Counted from the stretch's first letter, positions 8,405-18,246 are shown. The stretch is DNA of 64,000 nucleotides from Polyangium jinanense (GCF_028435365.1 NZ_JAGTJJ010000029.1:1-64000), one strand, 5' to 3'. Notes: generated by a model not told the origin, from the sequence alone. Translations and numbers: made by a program.

Positions 8405-9733
8405 TCAGGTCCCTGCGACCTGCAGACCGTCGAAGACGAGCGTGGGGGCGCGGCCCGAGGAGTAGAGGAAGGGATCGTTCCCGACGGCGATGAGGCGCTT
8501 CCACACGTCGACGTGGCGACCGGCGATGTTCATCTCGGCGATCGGCTCGGCGATCTTGCCGCCGCGGATCACGAAGCCCTGCACGCCGAGCGAGAAATCG
8601 CCGGTCGCGTCGTTCGAGTTCCCGCCGAGGAACGACGTGACGAGCAGGCCATCCTTCACGTCGAGCGCGAGCGCGGCTTGTGTCTTCGTGCCGAGCTTCC
8701 AGGCGAGGTTCGTCGAGCTGCCCGTGGTCGGGGCCATGCCGAGCTTCTTGCCGTAATACGTGTCGATGTAATGGTTCTTGAGGACGCCCTTCTCGAACAT
8801 CGGCAATCGCCGCGCGGCCATGCCCTCGCTGTCGAACGGCCGCGTGCCGAGCCCCTTCGGCAGGAGCGGGTCGTCCGCGAAATCTAGTTTGTCGCTGCCG
8901 AACGGTTTGCCCACGAACCCTTCCAGGAACGAGCGCTTCTGCTGCAGCGCGGCGCCGCTGAGCGGGCGGAGCAAGTAACTCACGAAGCGGCCCGAGGCGC
9001 GGTTGTCGATGATCACCGGCATCACGGCCGAGGGGCCCTTCTTGGAGCCGCGCCGCGCGAGCGCCCGCTCGGTCGCGCGGCGTCCCACGGAGGCCGGGTC
9101 GGGCAGGTCCGCGTACATCCGCACATAGGCGTACTCGCCCTCCTCGGGCCGCCGCCCGTCGTCGTCCTTGATGCTCACGTCGGCCGAGATCGAGAACTCC
9201 GTGCCCGCGAAGCTCGCTTCGAGCCCGTTCGAATGCACCTGCGTCGTCTCGTTCCGCGCATGGTAGCCATTCGTGGAGACACTCAGGATCGCCTCGCTCC
9301 CCTTGACGGATCGCGCCGCCTCTTCAATGCCCTGCGCCGTGCGGCGCAGGTCGAGCGCGGTGATGCTCTCGATCCGCGGATCGGCGAGCGACAGGCCCTC
9401 CGGCGCCGCCTTCGAATAAAGCGCGGGATCCGGCAGGCTCCGGTGCGGATCTTTCGCGAGCGTGCGCGTGAGGCCGATGGCGTTCTCCAGGAACGACGCG
9501 AGGCCCTCGGGGCGCAGATCACTCGTCGAGCAGGCCGAATACCGCCCGTCGACGAAGAGCCGCACGTCGAGCCCGCGGCTCGTCGCCTCCGTGATCTTCT
9601 CCAGCTTGCCGTCGCGCCACGTGACGTCGACCTCCCGCTTCACCCGCGCGACGGCCGCGACTTCGGTCGCGCCTTTTTGTTTGGCAAGAGAAACGGCATC
9701 CCTGGCGATCTTCAGCATGGCTTCGTTCGTCAT
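8405..9733 (-). CDS. tldE: TldE/PmbA-type subunit of the TldD/TldE metalloprotease
   Basis: The 442-residue product has the PmbA/TldE layout: an N-terminal helical and sheet domain with GLDVRLFVDGRYSACSTSDL and a C-terminal barrel-like domain ending near FDGLQVAG. It lacks the zinc motif HExxxH, as expected for TldE, which pairs with TldD to form the active peptidase. In other bacteria the pair degrades flexible peptides and trims RiPP precursors or the CcdA antitoxin. The gene follows tldD on the same strand with nine bases between them. A repeat copy lies just past its stop. Confidence 0.9.
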   Translation of the reverse strand: MTNEAMLKIARDAVSLAKQKGATEVAAVARVKREVDVTWRDGKLEKITEATSRGLDVRLFVDGRYSACSTSDLRPEGLASFLENAIGLTRTLAKDPHRSLPDPALYSKAAPEGLSLADPRIESITALDLRRTAQGIEEAARSVKGSEAILSVSTNGYHARNETTQVHSNGLEASFAGTEFSISADVSIKDDDGRRPEEGEYAYVRMYADLPDPASVGRRATERALARRGSKKGPSAVMPVIIDNRASGRFVSYLLRPLSGAALQQKRSFLEGFVGKPFGSDKLDFADDPLLPKGLGTRPFDSEGMAARRLPMFEKGVLKNHYIDTYYGKKLGMAPTTGSSTNLAWKLGTKTQAALALDVKDGLLVTSFLGGNSNDATGDFSLGVQGFVIRGGKIAEPIAEMNIAGRHVDVWKRLIAVGNDPFLYSSGRAPTLVFDGLQVAGT

Positions 9734-9742
9734 GACGCTCCC

Positions 9743-11335
9743 TCAGCCTTTCGCGCTCGCCTTGTCGCCCTGGCCGCCCACCGTGATCGAGGAGACGCGC
9801 ACCGTGGGAAGGCCCTGCGAGACGGGCACGCTCTGCACGTCCTTGCCGCAGGTCCAGCCGCCCTCGTCGATGACGAGGTCCTTGCCGACCATGTCGATGC
9901 GCTCGAGCACCTTGGGGCCGTTGCCGATGATGTTCACGTCCTTGATCGGCCGCGTCAGCTTGCCGTCCTCGATGAGGAAGCCGTTCTTCACGTAAAACGT
10001 GAAATCGCCGGCGCCGATCTGGACCTGGCCGTTGGAAAAACTCTGGCAGTAGATGCCGCGCTTGACCGAGGACAGGATCTCGTCGTGCTCGTGCGGCCCG
10101 GGCAGCATGTACGTCGCGCGCATGCGCGGCATCGGCGGGTGTTGGTAGCTCTGCCGCCGGCCGTTGCCCGTGGGCTTCAGGCCGTAGTGCTTCGCCGAGA
10201 TGGAGTCGTGCATGTACGTCGCGAGGATGCCCCGATCGACGAGCGTCGTCGTGCCCGCGGGGTTGCCCTCGTCGTCCACGTTGATCGCGCCGCGCGCGTA
10301 GGGCTGCGCCGCGTCGTCGACGATGTTCACGAAGGGCTTGGCGATGGGCTTGCCGATCTTGTCCGCGTAGATCGAGGTGCCCTTGCGATTGAAATCGGCC
10401 TCCATGCCGTGGCCGATCGCCTCGTGCAGGAGGATGCCCGACGAGCCGGCCGCGAGCACCACGGGCATCTCCCCGGCCGGCGCCGGGACCGCTTCGAAGA
10501 GCACGGTCGTCCGCGCGACCGCCTCGCGCACCACGCGACCCACGGTCTCGGCCGAATAAAAATCGAGCCCCCGCCGGCCCGCCACGTTGTAGCCGTTCGT
10601 CTCCTTGCGACCGCCTTGCTCGGCGACGCACGAGACGCCGAGGATCGTCATCGGCTGGAAATCCTCGACGAGCCGCCCCTGGCTGTCGGCGATGAGGATC
10701 GCGCCCGCCTCGTCCATGAAGGTGACGCTCACCTTCTTGATGCGGCCATCCGCCTTGAAGATCGCCGCGTTCACGCCGTCGAGGATCGGAAGCTTCTGCC
10801 CGGGCTTGATGCCGTCCCAGGGCACGTCGAGCGCGTACCTCTGCGGCAGCGCCGTCCCGACCGCGAACGCCGTGGGCACGGGCCGCGCCGGCCCGTCCGC
10901 GACCGCCGCCGCCGTCTGCGCCGCGCGTTTGATCGCCTCGCGCGTGAGCTCCTCCGTGTACGCGTAGCCCGTCTGATCGCCGCGCACCACGCGCACGCCC
11001 ACGCCGAGCTCGACGCGCGTGTAGGCGCGGTTCACCTCGCCGTCTTCGAGCTGCAATCCATTGGTGACGCGGTGCTGGAAGAAGAGGTCGGCGTGATCGG
11101 CGCCGCGCGAGAGCGCCTCCGCGAGCGCGTCGCGGATCATCCCCTCGTCCACGCCGAACCGGCTGAAATACGAGACCCGCGGCGCGTCGGCCGAGGGCAC
11201 GGCCGCGGCCATGGTGGGCTTTTCGAGCGCCTGCCCCGCGCAGCCGAGCAAGAACCCGCTTGCCGAGGCCGCCGCGATGCTCGACGCTCCCATCTCGATG
11301 AATTGCCTCCGGTTCAGGCGAAGATCGTGGCCCAT
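9743..11335 (-). CDS. tldD: TldD-type zinc metallopeptidase with Tat/lipoprotein-like N-terminus
   Basis: The 530-residue product carries the catalytic motif LLHEAIGHGMEAD (HExxxH) that defines TldD. I chose the ATG giving MGHDLRLNRRQF, because it starts a twin-arginine signal (RRQFIEM) followed by an Ala/Ser-rich stretch and a lipobox-like FLLGC. A longer GTG or other start would hide it. Classical TldD is cytosolic, so this copy may be exported folded and lipid-anchored, while its partner TldE shows no signal. The alternative is that the RR segment is fortuitous or that the dimer is exported as a complex. It forms an operon with tldE. Confidence 0.9.
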   Translation of the reverse strand: MGHDLRLNRRQFIEMGASSIAAASASGFLLGCAGQALEKPTMAAAVPSADAPRVSYFSRFGVDEGMIRDALAEALSRGADHADLFFQHRVTNGLQLEDGEVNRAYTRVELGVGVRVVRGDQTGYAYTEELTREAIKRAAQTAAAVADGPARPVPTAFAVGTALPQRYALDVPWDGIKPGQKLPILDGVNAAIFKADGRIKKVSVTFMDEAGAILIADSQGRLVEDFQPMTILGVSCVAEQGGRKETNGYNVAGRRGLDFYSAETVGRVVREAVARTTVLFEAVPAPAGEMPVVLAAGSSGILLHEAIGHGMEADFNRKGTSIYADKIGKPIAKPFVNIVDDAAQPYARGAINVDDEGNPAGTTTLVDRGILATYMHDSISAKHYGLKPTGNGRRQSYQHPPMPRMRATYMLPGPHEHDEILSSVKRGIYCQSFSNGQVQIGAGDFTFYVKNGFLIEDGKLTRPIKDVNIIGNGPKVLERIDMVGKDLVIDEGGWTCGKDVQSVPVSQGLPTVRVSSITVGGQGDKASAKG

Positions 11336-11568
11336 CGTTTGAGCTCCAGGTGAAAGTACGGTCACGACGATACACCCACGTCCACACGCGAGCACGCGGA
11401 TTCAACAGGTGAGCCGCGTTTCGACGTCTCCGTCCGGGTGGTTCGTCCGGGAACTTCGATCCATAACGTCATGCCGCAGCGCGGCACGGCCTGCCGCTTG
11501 CAACCAATGCCGTGCCGTGGTCTACAGCGTCGTACCATCGAACGGGTAGACGCTCCGGGACGACGCGT

Positions 11569-13911
11569 GTGAACGCCGAACGCGGATTCATCCTGACTCC
11601 GACCTACCGGATCCACGACGATCGGACCGAGGTGCATTTGTACGCCGTCCTCGCGTGCGGCGAGCCCGCGCTCCTCGTGCACGATCAGCATCGGCCGTAT
11701 CTGTTCGTCCGCGTGGAGGACGCGACCGTGGCGCGCCGCGTCGCGAGCGAGCGCCTGTCCGAAACGCCCCTCGTCTCGTTCGCCGGAGATCCCGTCTTGC
11801 GAATCGAGGCCCCGAACCCCGAGCGTCTCGCCGCGCTTCGATCGTCCCTCGTCGCGAGCGGCGTGATCCCGCTCGAAGCGGACGTGCGTTTCGTGCAGCG
11901 TTTCCTCGTGGATCACGGCATCCGCGGCGCCTTCTCCGTCGAGGGCCCTTTCGAGCGCCGCCGCGGCGTCGGGCGCGTCTACGTGAACCCGCACATCGAG
12001 CCGGCCTCGTTCGTCCCGCGCCTCTCCGTGCTCTCGTTCGACATCGAGACGAGCCTCGACGGCGCCCACCTCTTCTCCATCGCCGCCGCGGGGCAAGGCG
12101 GCGAGCGCGTCTTTCTGATGCAAGGCGGCGCTGCGACGAACTTGCCCGCCTCGGTAGACGTTTTCCCCGACGAACGTTCCCTCCTCGCCGCTTTCTTCGA
12201 GCACGTACAAAAAGCCGACCCCGACGTGCTCACCGGCTGGAGCCTGCCCGATTTCGACCTCCCGCAGCTCGTCGCGTTCGCCCGCCGCGCGCGCCTCCCG
12301 TGCTCGCTCGGCCGCGCCTCGGGCAACCCCACGATCCGCCGTGATCCCGGCTTCACCCGCGAGGCGCGCGCGTTCGTCCCCGGCCGCGTCGTGCTCGACG
12401 GGCTCGCGCTCGTGCGTGGCGCGTTCGTGCGGCTCGACGACTATCGCCTGGAGACCGCGGCGCGCGCCATCCTCGGCCGCGGAAAACTGTTTGGCCCCGA
12501 GGGACGCGCCGACGCCATCGAGACCGCCTTCCGCGACGACCCCGCCGCGCTCGCCGCGTACAACCTCGAAGACGCTCGGCTGGTCCTCGAGATCGTGCAG
12601 AAGCTCGGCCTCGTCGAGCTCGCCGTCGAGCGCAGCCTGCTCACGGGCATGCCGCCGGATCGCGTCGGATCGCAGATCGCCGCCGTGGATTCGCTCTACC
12701 TCGGCGAGCTCCGGGGCCGCGGCCGTGTCGCGCCTTCGGTCGTCCGCGATGACGACCTCGAAGCGACCCCGCTCGCGGGTGGCCTCGTCCTCGATGGAAA
12801 ACCCGGGTTTTTCCGGAACGTCCTCGTCTACGATTTCAAGAGCCTCTATCCGAGCATCATCCGCACCTTCAACATCGACCCCTTCACCTTCGCAGGCGAG
12901 GGCAAACCCGGGGATGCGAGCGTCGTCCACGTCCCCGGCGGTGCGACGTTCCGGCGGGACGAGCGCGGCATCCTGCCCGATCTCGTGGCGCGGCTCGGCC
13001 ACGAGCGGCAGGAGGCGCGGCGGAGCGGCGACGAGCGACGCGCGCAGGCCATCAAGATCCTCATGAACTCGCTCTACGGCGTCCTCGGCTCGCCCGCGTC
13101 GCGCCTCTTTTCGCCGCCCGTGGCGAGCGCGATCCCGCTCGCTGGGCAATGGGTCATCCGCGTCGCGGCCCGCGCCGCCGGCTCGCTCCCCGGCCATCGC
13201 GTGCTTTATGGCGACACCGACTCGCTCTTCGTCGACGTGGGCGAGCCCGATCCCGAGAAAGCCGCGGCGTACGCGCACGTGCTCCGCGAGCACATCGCCG
13301 GCGAGGTCGATCGCGCGATCGGCCACGCGTTTTCTGTCGAGAGCCACCTCGATCTCGCCTTCGCGAAGATGTACGCGCGGTTTTTCCTGCCCGAGATGCG
13401 CGGCCGCGCCGAGGGCAGCAAGAAGCGGTACGCGGGGCTCGTGTATCGACCGAGCGGCGACGGCGAGGTCGAGATCGTCGGCCTCGAAGCCGTCCGGCGC
13501 GATACGAGCGCGATCGCGCGCAGGTTCCAGCGCGAGCTTCTGGATCGCGTCTTTCACGATCGCCCCGTCGAGCCATTTGTTCTCGCGTTCGTCGAGGACC
13601 TCCGGGCGGGCCGCTTCGACGCGGAGCTCGTCTACCGCAAGGCGTTACGCAAGCCGCTCGACGCGTACACGAAGACCACGCCGCCGCACGTGAAGGCGGC
13701 GCGCAGGCTCGGCGGGGACGCGGGCCGCGTCGTCTCGTACGTGGTCACGAAAAACGGCCCCGAGCCCACGCGCGCGCGTTCGTCCCCATTGGACCACGAG
13801 CATTACGTCGAGCATCAGATCAAGCCGATCGCCGACGCGGTGCTGCGTCTCTCGGGCGGGCGCGATTTCGACGACGTCACGGGCGCGCGGCGCCAGCTCT
13901 CGCTCTTCTGA
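11569..13911 (+). CDS. polB: Family B DNA polymerase (Pol II-like) with 3'-5' exonuclease
   Basis: A 780-residue polymerase, close to the 783 of E. coli Pol II. The exonuclease is intact: ExoI FDIETS, ExoII TGWSLPDFD and ExoIII YNLEDARLVLE. The polymerase domain shows motif A (DFKSLYPSII), motif B (KILMNSLYG) and motif C (YGDTDSLFV), then the thumb KKRY. It should act in repair and in replication restart past damage. The start is the GTG reading V-N-A-E-R, 19 codons inside the longest frame, because the family N-terminus aligns with RGFILTPTYR. No LexA box was identified in the 233 bases upstream. The aldo/keto reductase gene follows at 46 bases and may be co-transcribed. Confidence 0.92.
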   Translation: MNAERGFILTPTYRIHDDRTEVHLYAVLACGEPALLVHDQHRPYLFVRVEDATVARRVASERLSETPLVSFAGDPVLRIEAPNPERLAALRSSLVASGVIPLEADVRFVQRFLVDHGIRGAFSVEGPFERRRGVGRVYVNPHIEPASFVPRLSVLSFDIETSLDGAHLFSIAAAGQGGERVFLMQGGAATNLPASVDVFPDERSLLAAFFEHVQKADPDVLTGWSLPDFDLPQLVAFARRARLPCSLGRASGNPTIRRDPGFTREARAFVPGRVVLDGLALVRGAFVRLDDYRLETAARAILGRGKLFGPEGRADAIETAFRDDPAALAAYNLEDARLVLEIVQKLGLVELAVERSLLTGMPPDRVGSQIAAVDSLYLGELRGRGRVAPSVVRDDDLEATPLAGGLVLDGKPGFFRNVLVYDFKSLYPSIIRTFNIDPFTFAGEGKPGDASVVHVPGGATFRRDERGILPDLVARLGHERQEARRSGDERRAQAIKILMNSLYGVLGSPASRLFSPPVASAIPLAGQWVIRVAARAAGSLPGHRVLYGDTDSLFVDVGEPDPEKAAAYAHVLREHIAGEVDRAIGHAFSVESHLDLAFAKMYARFFLPEMRGRAEGSKKRYAGLVYRPSGDGEVEIVGLEAVRRDTSAIARRFQRELLDRVFHDRPVEPFVLAFVEDLRAGRFDAELVYRKALRKPLDAYTKTTPPHVKAARRLGGDAGRVVSYVVTKNGPEPTRARSSPLDHEHYVEHQIKPIADAVLRLSGGRDFDDVTGARRQLSLF

Positions 13912-13957
13912 CGTGCCCCGGTGACAGACCCACGCGCGGGGAGTATCGTCCCGCGCC

Positions 13958-14929
13958 ATGCAATACACCCGACTCGGCCGCACGGCCCTCAAGGTCAGCC
14001 GACTTTGCCTCGGCACGATGAACTTCGGCCCCCAGACGAGCGAAGAGGACTCGTTCCGCATCATGGACCGCGCCCTCGAGCTCGGGATCAACTTCTTCGA
14101 TACGGCCAACGTGTACGGCTGGAAGAAGGGCGAGGGCTGGACGGAGCAGATCGTTGGCCGCTGGTTCGCCCAGGGAGGCGGGCGCCGCGAGAAGACCGTG
14201 ATCGCGACGAAGGTCTACGGCGGCATGGGCGACTGGCCGAATACCTCGCGTCTCTCGGCGCTGCACATCCGGCAGGCGTGCGAGGAGTCGCTCCGGCGAC
14301 TGCAGACCGATCACATCGACATCTACCAGATGCACCACGTCGATCGCGATGCGCCGTGGGACGAGATCTGGCAAGCGATGGAGGTCCTCGTCCAGCAGGG
14401 CAAGGTGATCTACGTGGGCTCGTCGAATTTCGCCGGCTGGCACATCGCGCAGGCGAACGAGGCCGCGAAATCGCGCCATTTCCTGGGGCTCGTCTCGGAG
14501 CAGAGCCTCTACAACTTGATCGACCGCACGATCGAGCTCGAAGTGATCCCTGCCTGTGAGCACTACGGGCTCGGCCTCATCCCGTGGAGCCCGCTCAAGG
14601 GCGGCATCCTCGGCGGCGCCCTCAAGAAAGAAAAAGAAGGGCGGCTCGCCACCGATTTCGCGCAGAAGAACCTCGCCAAATACCGCGAAAAACTCGAGCA
14701 GTTCGAGGCGCTCGCGGAAGGTCTCGGCAAGCCCGCCGCCGACGTCGGGCTCGCGTGGCTCCTCGCGCAGCCCGTCGTGACCGCGCCGATCATTGGACCA
14801 CGTACGATCGAGCAGCTCGACGGCACCGTGCGCGCGCTCGATCTGAAGCTCGACCCGGCGACCCTGAAGAAGCTCGACGAGATCTTCCCCGGCCCCGGGG
14901 GCGCCGCGCCCGAAGCGTATGCGTGGTGA
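13958..14929 (+). CDS. Aldo/keto reductase
   Basis: A 323-residue NADPH-dependent oxidoreductase with the AKR fold. It begins YTRLGRTALKVSRLCLGTMNFG. The catalytic residues are Asp and Tyr in FFDTANVYG, Lys in VIATKVYGG and His in YQMHHVD. The C-terminal cofactor region reads PIIGPRTIEQL. It resembles the YajO/YhdN group acting on small carbonyls or sugars; the substrate cannot be stated. A full-length start is supported by the conserved N-terminal strand. Repeat copy C follows within 30 bases of its stop. Confidence 0.92.
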   Translation: MQYTRLGRTALKVSRLCLGTMNFGPQTSEEDSFRIMDRALELGINFFDTANVYGWKKGEGWTEQIVGRWFAQGGGRREKTVIATKVYGGMGDWPNTSRLSALHIRQACEESLRRLQTDHIDIYQMHHVDRDAPWDEIWQAMEVLVQQGKVIYVGSSNFAGWHIAQANEAAKSRHFLGLVSEQSLYNLIDRTIELEVIPACEHYGLGLIPWSPLKGGILGGALKKEKEGRLATDFAQKNLAKYREKLEQFEALAEGLGKPAADVGLAWLLAQPVVTAPIIGPRTIEQLDGTVRALDLKLDPATLKKLDEIFPGPGGAAPEAYAW

Positions 14930-14956
14930 GTGACGGCATCTCGTCTCTTCCTGGGG

Positions 14957-15282
14957 CCGCCGCGCCGGGGCGCCGCCCCGGACCCCGCGGGGGCTGTTCG
15001 CCCCTCGACCCGACCCAGCGCAAGCGCTGGACTCGGGTTGGAAGAACCGCGCGATGCGCGGTTCTTCCACGAGCCGGTGGCAAGACCAGGGACGGCGTTG
15101 CCCATCGAAATGGCAGCGCGGCTGTCTCGATGGGCAGCGTCGCTCGCCGGTCTTGCCTCGGCCTGTTCGATGAACTGCGCATCGCGCAGTTCATCGACCC
15201 TGGGTCCAGCGCTTGCGCTGGTCCGGGCCCCGGGGCGGATAGCCCCGGGTGGGGCCTGGGGCAACGCCCCAGCGCAGCGCCT
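14957..15282. repeat. Nested-hairpin intergenic element, copy C (full)
   Basis: This fills the gap between two tandem genes. Left hairpins are 14965-14981, 14990-15004, 15015-15030 and 15039-15069 (TGGAAGAACCGCGC / GCGCGGTTCTTCCA around GAT). Right hairpins are 15169-15195 (GATGAACTGCGC / GCGCAGTTCATC), 15206-15221, 15232-15246 and 15256-15272. The centre has its own nested arms: GGCAAGACC (15079) with GGTCTTGCC (15149), and CCCATCGA (15101) with TCGATGGG (15127). The ends carry the mirror motif GCCGCGCCGGGG / CCCCAGCGCAGCGCC. Orientation is the same as copy F and opposite to copy D. Confidence 0.9.
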
Positions 15283-15324
15283 CCCAGATGAGACCCATGG
15301 TCAGCGATCGAGTACGCTCGGCCC

Positions 15325-17403
15325 GTGACGTTTCGCCGGGCTGCCCTGTCCTTCCTGCTGTTCGTCCTTGCGCTCGTTTCCTGGGCGCCGCGCGCCCTCG
15401 CGCATCCGTACATGCTGCCGGGCGGGCGCGAGAAGGACGTGCTCGCGCTCTTCGCCCCCTTCATGCTCGGCAAGGAGGTCGCCGCGGGGTTCGCGCTCTG
15501 GAACGTCTCCATCGAGCCGCAACGGATCGTCGTCGGCCTGCGTGAGCCGAAGGGGCGCGAGGTCCGCGTCACCCTGGTTCACCCCGAAGACGAGGCCACG
15601 CGCCCCACGTCCCCGCGCTCGTCGAGCTTCGTGGCCGTGCAGGATCCCACGGAGGATCCCGCGGCCGAAAAGGCGGTCGCGACGCTGATCGAAGCTCTCG
15701 CGCGAAACGATCGAGGAGGCTTGTGGATCGAGCCGCCGCGCCCGAAGCCCACGTCGATCGTGCCCGGCGTGACCACGAGCTCGCCGCGCGTGGCGGCGTA
15801 TTCTGCGGGGCAATGGGGGGATCTCGATGGGATCGTCGCGCTCTTCGGGTTCGTCGTGCTCGCCACGATCCTCGCCGCGCGGCTCACGCGAGACGAGCCT
15901 GCGTGGATCCGCGGGGCGCTCGTCGCGATCGTCCTCGCCGGCGCGGCCACGCGGTTCTGGCTCTCGCCGATTTCGTTCCTCGGCGCCTGGCCCTGGACGC
16001 GCCTCTGGCCGAACGTGCGCGCCGTCGCCGATGGCCCCGTGCTCGAAGCGATCGCCGCGCGCGCGGGCGGCCCGTTTTACCTGACCGACGTCATCGCGTG
16101 GACGAACTTCGGTTACGCGGCCGCGATGCCGCTCGTGCTCTTCGGGCACGCGACGTATCTCCTCCGCGATCCACGCGCCGGCCTCTTCGCCGCGTTCGCC
16201 GTCGCCTTCTTGCCGCAGCACATTCGTTTCTCGCGCTGCGAGGACGCGTTCGTCCCCTCGCTCGTGATCACCTCCCTCTCGTTCGCGCTGATCCACGCGT
16301 GGCTGCGGGATCCCTCGCGTGTCTTCCGCATCGTCGCGATTGCCTGCCTGCCGGCCGCGCTTTACACGGGGTATCTGCTCCGGCCGCTGAACATCCTGTT
16401 CATCGTCGTCTACATGGCCGCCGTCGTCTCGCTCCACCCGGAGACGGCGCCTCCGGTGCGTCGCGTGCTCGGCCTGCTCGTCGTCGCCGGAATGGGCATG
16501 CTCGTGTTTCCGGTGTTTCTCTCGACGAACGAGGCGGCCGTGAAGACAGCCCTCTTTTCCCCGGGCTGGCTGTTCGACACGGGGCGCGCGTTTCTCGTGC
16601 CGAAGCTCTTCGTGCTCACCGATCCCGCCGTGACGCCGCCCGTGCTCGTGGTGCTGGCGGTGGCCGGCGCGATCCTCGGGTATCGCGCGGGGGAACGCAG
16701 GCTCGTCGTGTTTCTCCTCGGCTGGATCGCGATCTTCACGATCGCGCACGCCTTCGTCATGGAGGAGACGATGCGCCCGCGGTATCACCTGCACCTCGTC
16801 GTGCCCTTCCTCTTCCTCGGCGCGATCGCGGTGTCGTGGCTCTGGCAGCGGAGGCGCATGGGTGTCTACGTCGCGTGCGGGGCGCTTCTCGTGGCGCCCT
16901 TGCTGCATCGGGGGTGGATCCAGGACATCGGGTATACCGAGATGCGCGAGCACGCATTCGTGCAGAAAGCCCGCGAGATCGTGCCCGAGGGCTGCACCGT
17001 GATCGAGTACGCCGGCGCGGATGCCCAGGCGAAAGAGCTTCGCTTCGCCCGGATCGGCGCGCGCGCGCGGCGTGATCGCGGCAGCGATCGTTATCGTGTC
17101 GTCCCCGCGTTCGCCCCGGGGGTGAGCCCCGAGGTGAAGATCGAAAAGCCGCTCGAAGAGCTGCTCCGTGACCCGCCGGCCTGCCTGTACCTCTACGAGG
17201 GCTTGCCGTGTTGGTCCCAGAAAAACGCGGACGAGGCGTACGCGGGGATGTGCAGCGAGCTTCGGCAAACGCTCGACGCGGAGGTCGTGATGCAGGGGGA
17301 GGTGCCGCTCGTGATGTACGACCGGCAAAACACGCCGCCCGGTCGCCGCGATGGGCCGAACGTCACATTCTGGTTGTCGCGGGCGCGCGTGGGGGCGAGA
17401 TAA
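15325..17403 (+). CDS. Polytopic membrane protein, GT-C glycosyltransferase-like
   Basis: A 692-residue protein with a signal-like first helix. A periplasmic segment of about 140 residues is rich in Pro and Asp, followed by about ten hydrophobic helices (roughly 170-530) and a soluble C-terminal domain of about 150 residues. The loop RFSRCEDAF and the repeated aromatic loops recall GT-C (PMT/ArnT-like) sugar transferases that use polyprenyl-phosphate sugars. The usual first-loop DD/DE motif is not clear, so the family call is tentative. The start is a GTG with only weak ribosome-binding sequence. The gene is flanked by repeat copy C and a convergent channel gene only 12 bases past its stop. 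Confidence 0.6.
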   Translation: MTFRRAALSFLLFVLALVSWAPRALAHPYMLPGGREKDVLALFAPFMLGKEVAAGFALWNVSIEPQRIVVGLREPKGREVRVTLVHPEDEATRPTSPRSSSFVAVQDPTEDPAAEKAVATLIEALARNDRGGLWIEPPRPKPTSIVPGVTTSSPRVAAYSAGQWGDLDGIVALFGFVVLATILAARLTRDEPAWIRGALVAIVLAGAATRFWLSPISFLGAWPWTRLWPNVRAVADGPVLEAIAARAGGPFYLTDVIAWTNFGYAAAMPLVLFGHATYLLRDPRAGLFAAFAVAFLPQHIRFSRCEDAFVPSLVITSLSFALIHAWLRDPSRVFRIVAIACLPAALYTGYLLRPLNILFIVVYMAAVVSLHPETAPPVRRVLGLLVVAGMGMLVFPVFLSTNEAAVKTALFSPGWLFDTGRAFLVPKLFVLTDPAVTPPVLVVLAVAGAILGYRAGERRLVVFLLGWIAIFTIAHAFVMEETMRPRYHLHLVVPFLFLGAIAVSWLWQRRRMGVYVACGALLVAPLLHRGWIQDIGYTEMREHAFVQKAREIVPEGCTVIEYAGADAQAKELRFARIGARARRDRGSDRYRVVPAFAPGVSPEVKIEKPLEELLRDPPACLYLYEGLPCWSQKNADEAYAGMCSELRQTLDAEVVMQGEVPLVMYDRQNTPPGRRDGPNVTFWLSRARVGAR

Positions 17404-17415
17404 ACGAAGCGGAAA

Positions 17416-18246
17416 TCAGGCGGCGGCCGCCTTCTTGTGCTCGGTGATGACGATCGGGTTCGCCGGGGCCGGGAAGCCGAGCTTGCCGATCTCCTCGTTG
17501 ATGATCTGGATCGCCGCGGAATACACGGCCCCGTAATGACTCTGGTGGGCGAAGGGCCGCACGACGATCACAGGGCCGGCGAGCGTGAAGGTTTGCAGCT
17601 CGACGACCGGCGTCGGCGTCTTCGCGATGTTCGGGATCGTCGCGATCTTCTCCTTGAGCACCGCGATGGCCTTGTTCACGTCGGCCTGGCCCGAGAGCTG
17701 CACGGTGAGATCCACGCGGCGGTAGGAGTTCTCGGAGAAGTTCTTGATCGTGTCGCCGAAGATCTTGCCGTTGCCCACGAAGGTCCGGACGTTGTCGGGC
17801 GTGTCGATCGTCGTGACGAAGAGGCCAATCGAGTGCACCGTGCCCTCGACGCCGCCCGCGATGACGTCATCGCCGACCTTGAAGGGCCGGAGCACGATCA
17901 TGAAGACACCCGCCGCGAGGTTCGCGAGCAAGCCCGACCACGCGACGCCAATCGCCACGCCCGCCGCCGCGAGCAGGCCCGCGAACGTCGTCGTCTCGAT
18001 GCCGAAGATGCTGAGCACCGAGAGGAGGAGCAGGATGTTGAGCAAGACGCCCGCGACCGAGCTCAGATACTTGCTGACCGTGTCGTCGATCTTCCGCGCC
18101 CGGAGGTTGCGATCGAGAATGCCGCGCACCGCGCGAATCACGAGGCGGCCGACGATCCAGAGGACGATTGCCCCAAGGATCTTCAATCCCACGTTCATGC
18201 CGAGCTGCACGGCCACGTCGATGTATTTTTGAATCGTCTCGTTCAT
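17416..18246 (-). CDS. Small-conductance mechanosensitive channel (MscS family)
   Basis: A 276-residue channel, the same size as E. coli MscS (286). Three N-terminal helices are visible. The third, pore-lining one has the Ala/Gly pattern FAGLLAAAGVAIGVAWSGLLANLAAGVF, split here as two halves of that pattern. A beta domain (RPFKVGDDVIAGGVEGTV, then the TIDTPDNVRTFVGNGKIFG turn) and the cytoplasmic cage follow. It opens under membrane tension to protect against osmotic shock. ATG 18246 is chosen because GGGGAAC sits six bases upstream; the longer frame would need a TTG. It is transcribed away from the XRE-cupin regulator. Confidence 0.93.
   Translation of the reverse strand: MNETIQKYIDVAVQLGMNVGLKILGAIVLWIVGRLVIRAVRGILDRNLRARKIDDTVSKYLSSVAGVLLNILLLLSVLSIFGIETTTFAGLLAAAGVAIGVAWSGLLANLAAGVFMIVLRPFKVGDDVIAGGVEGTVHSIGLFVTTIDTPDNVRTFVGNGKIFGDTIKNFSENSYRRVDLTVQLSGQADVNKAIAVLKEKIATIPNIAKTPTPVVELQTFTLAGPVIVVRPFAHQSHYGAVYSAAIQIINEEIGKLGFPAPANPIVITEHKKAAAA

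Noticed and set aside
9233..11353. 706-codon plus-strand frame across tldD/tldE
   Set aside because: Antisense to two genes with clear TldD/TldE motifs; composition is that of a shadow frame.
14930..15328. Open frames through repeat copies (e.g. 14930-15328, 23093-23530)
   Set aside because: Frames occur by chance in GC-rich hairpin DNA. They lack ribosome sites and are not conserved in frame between copies.
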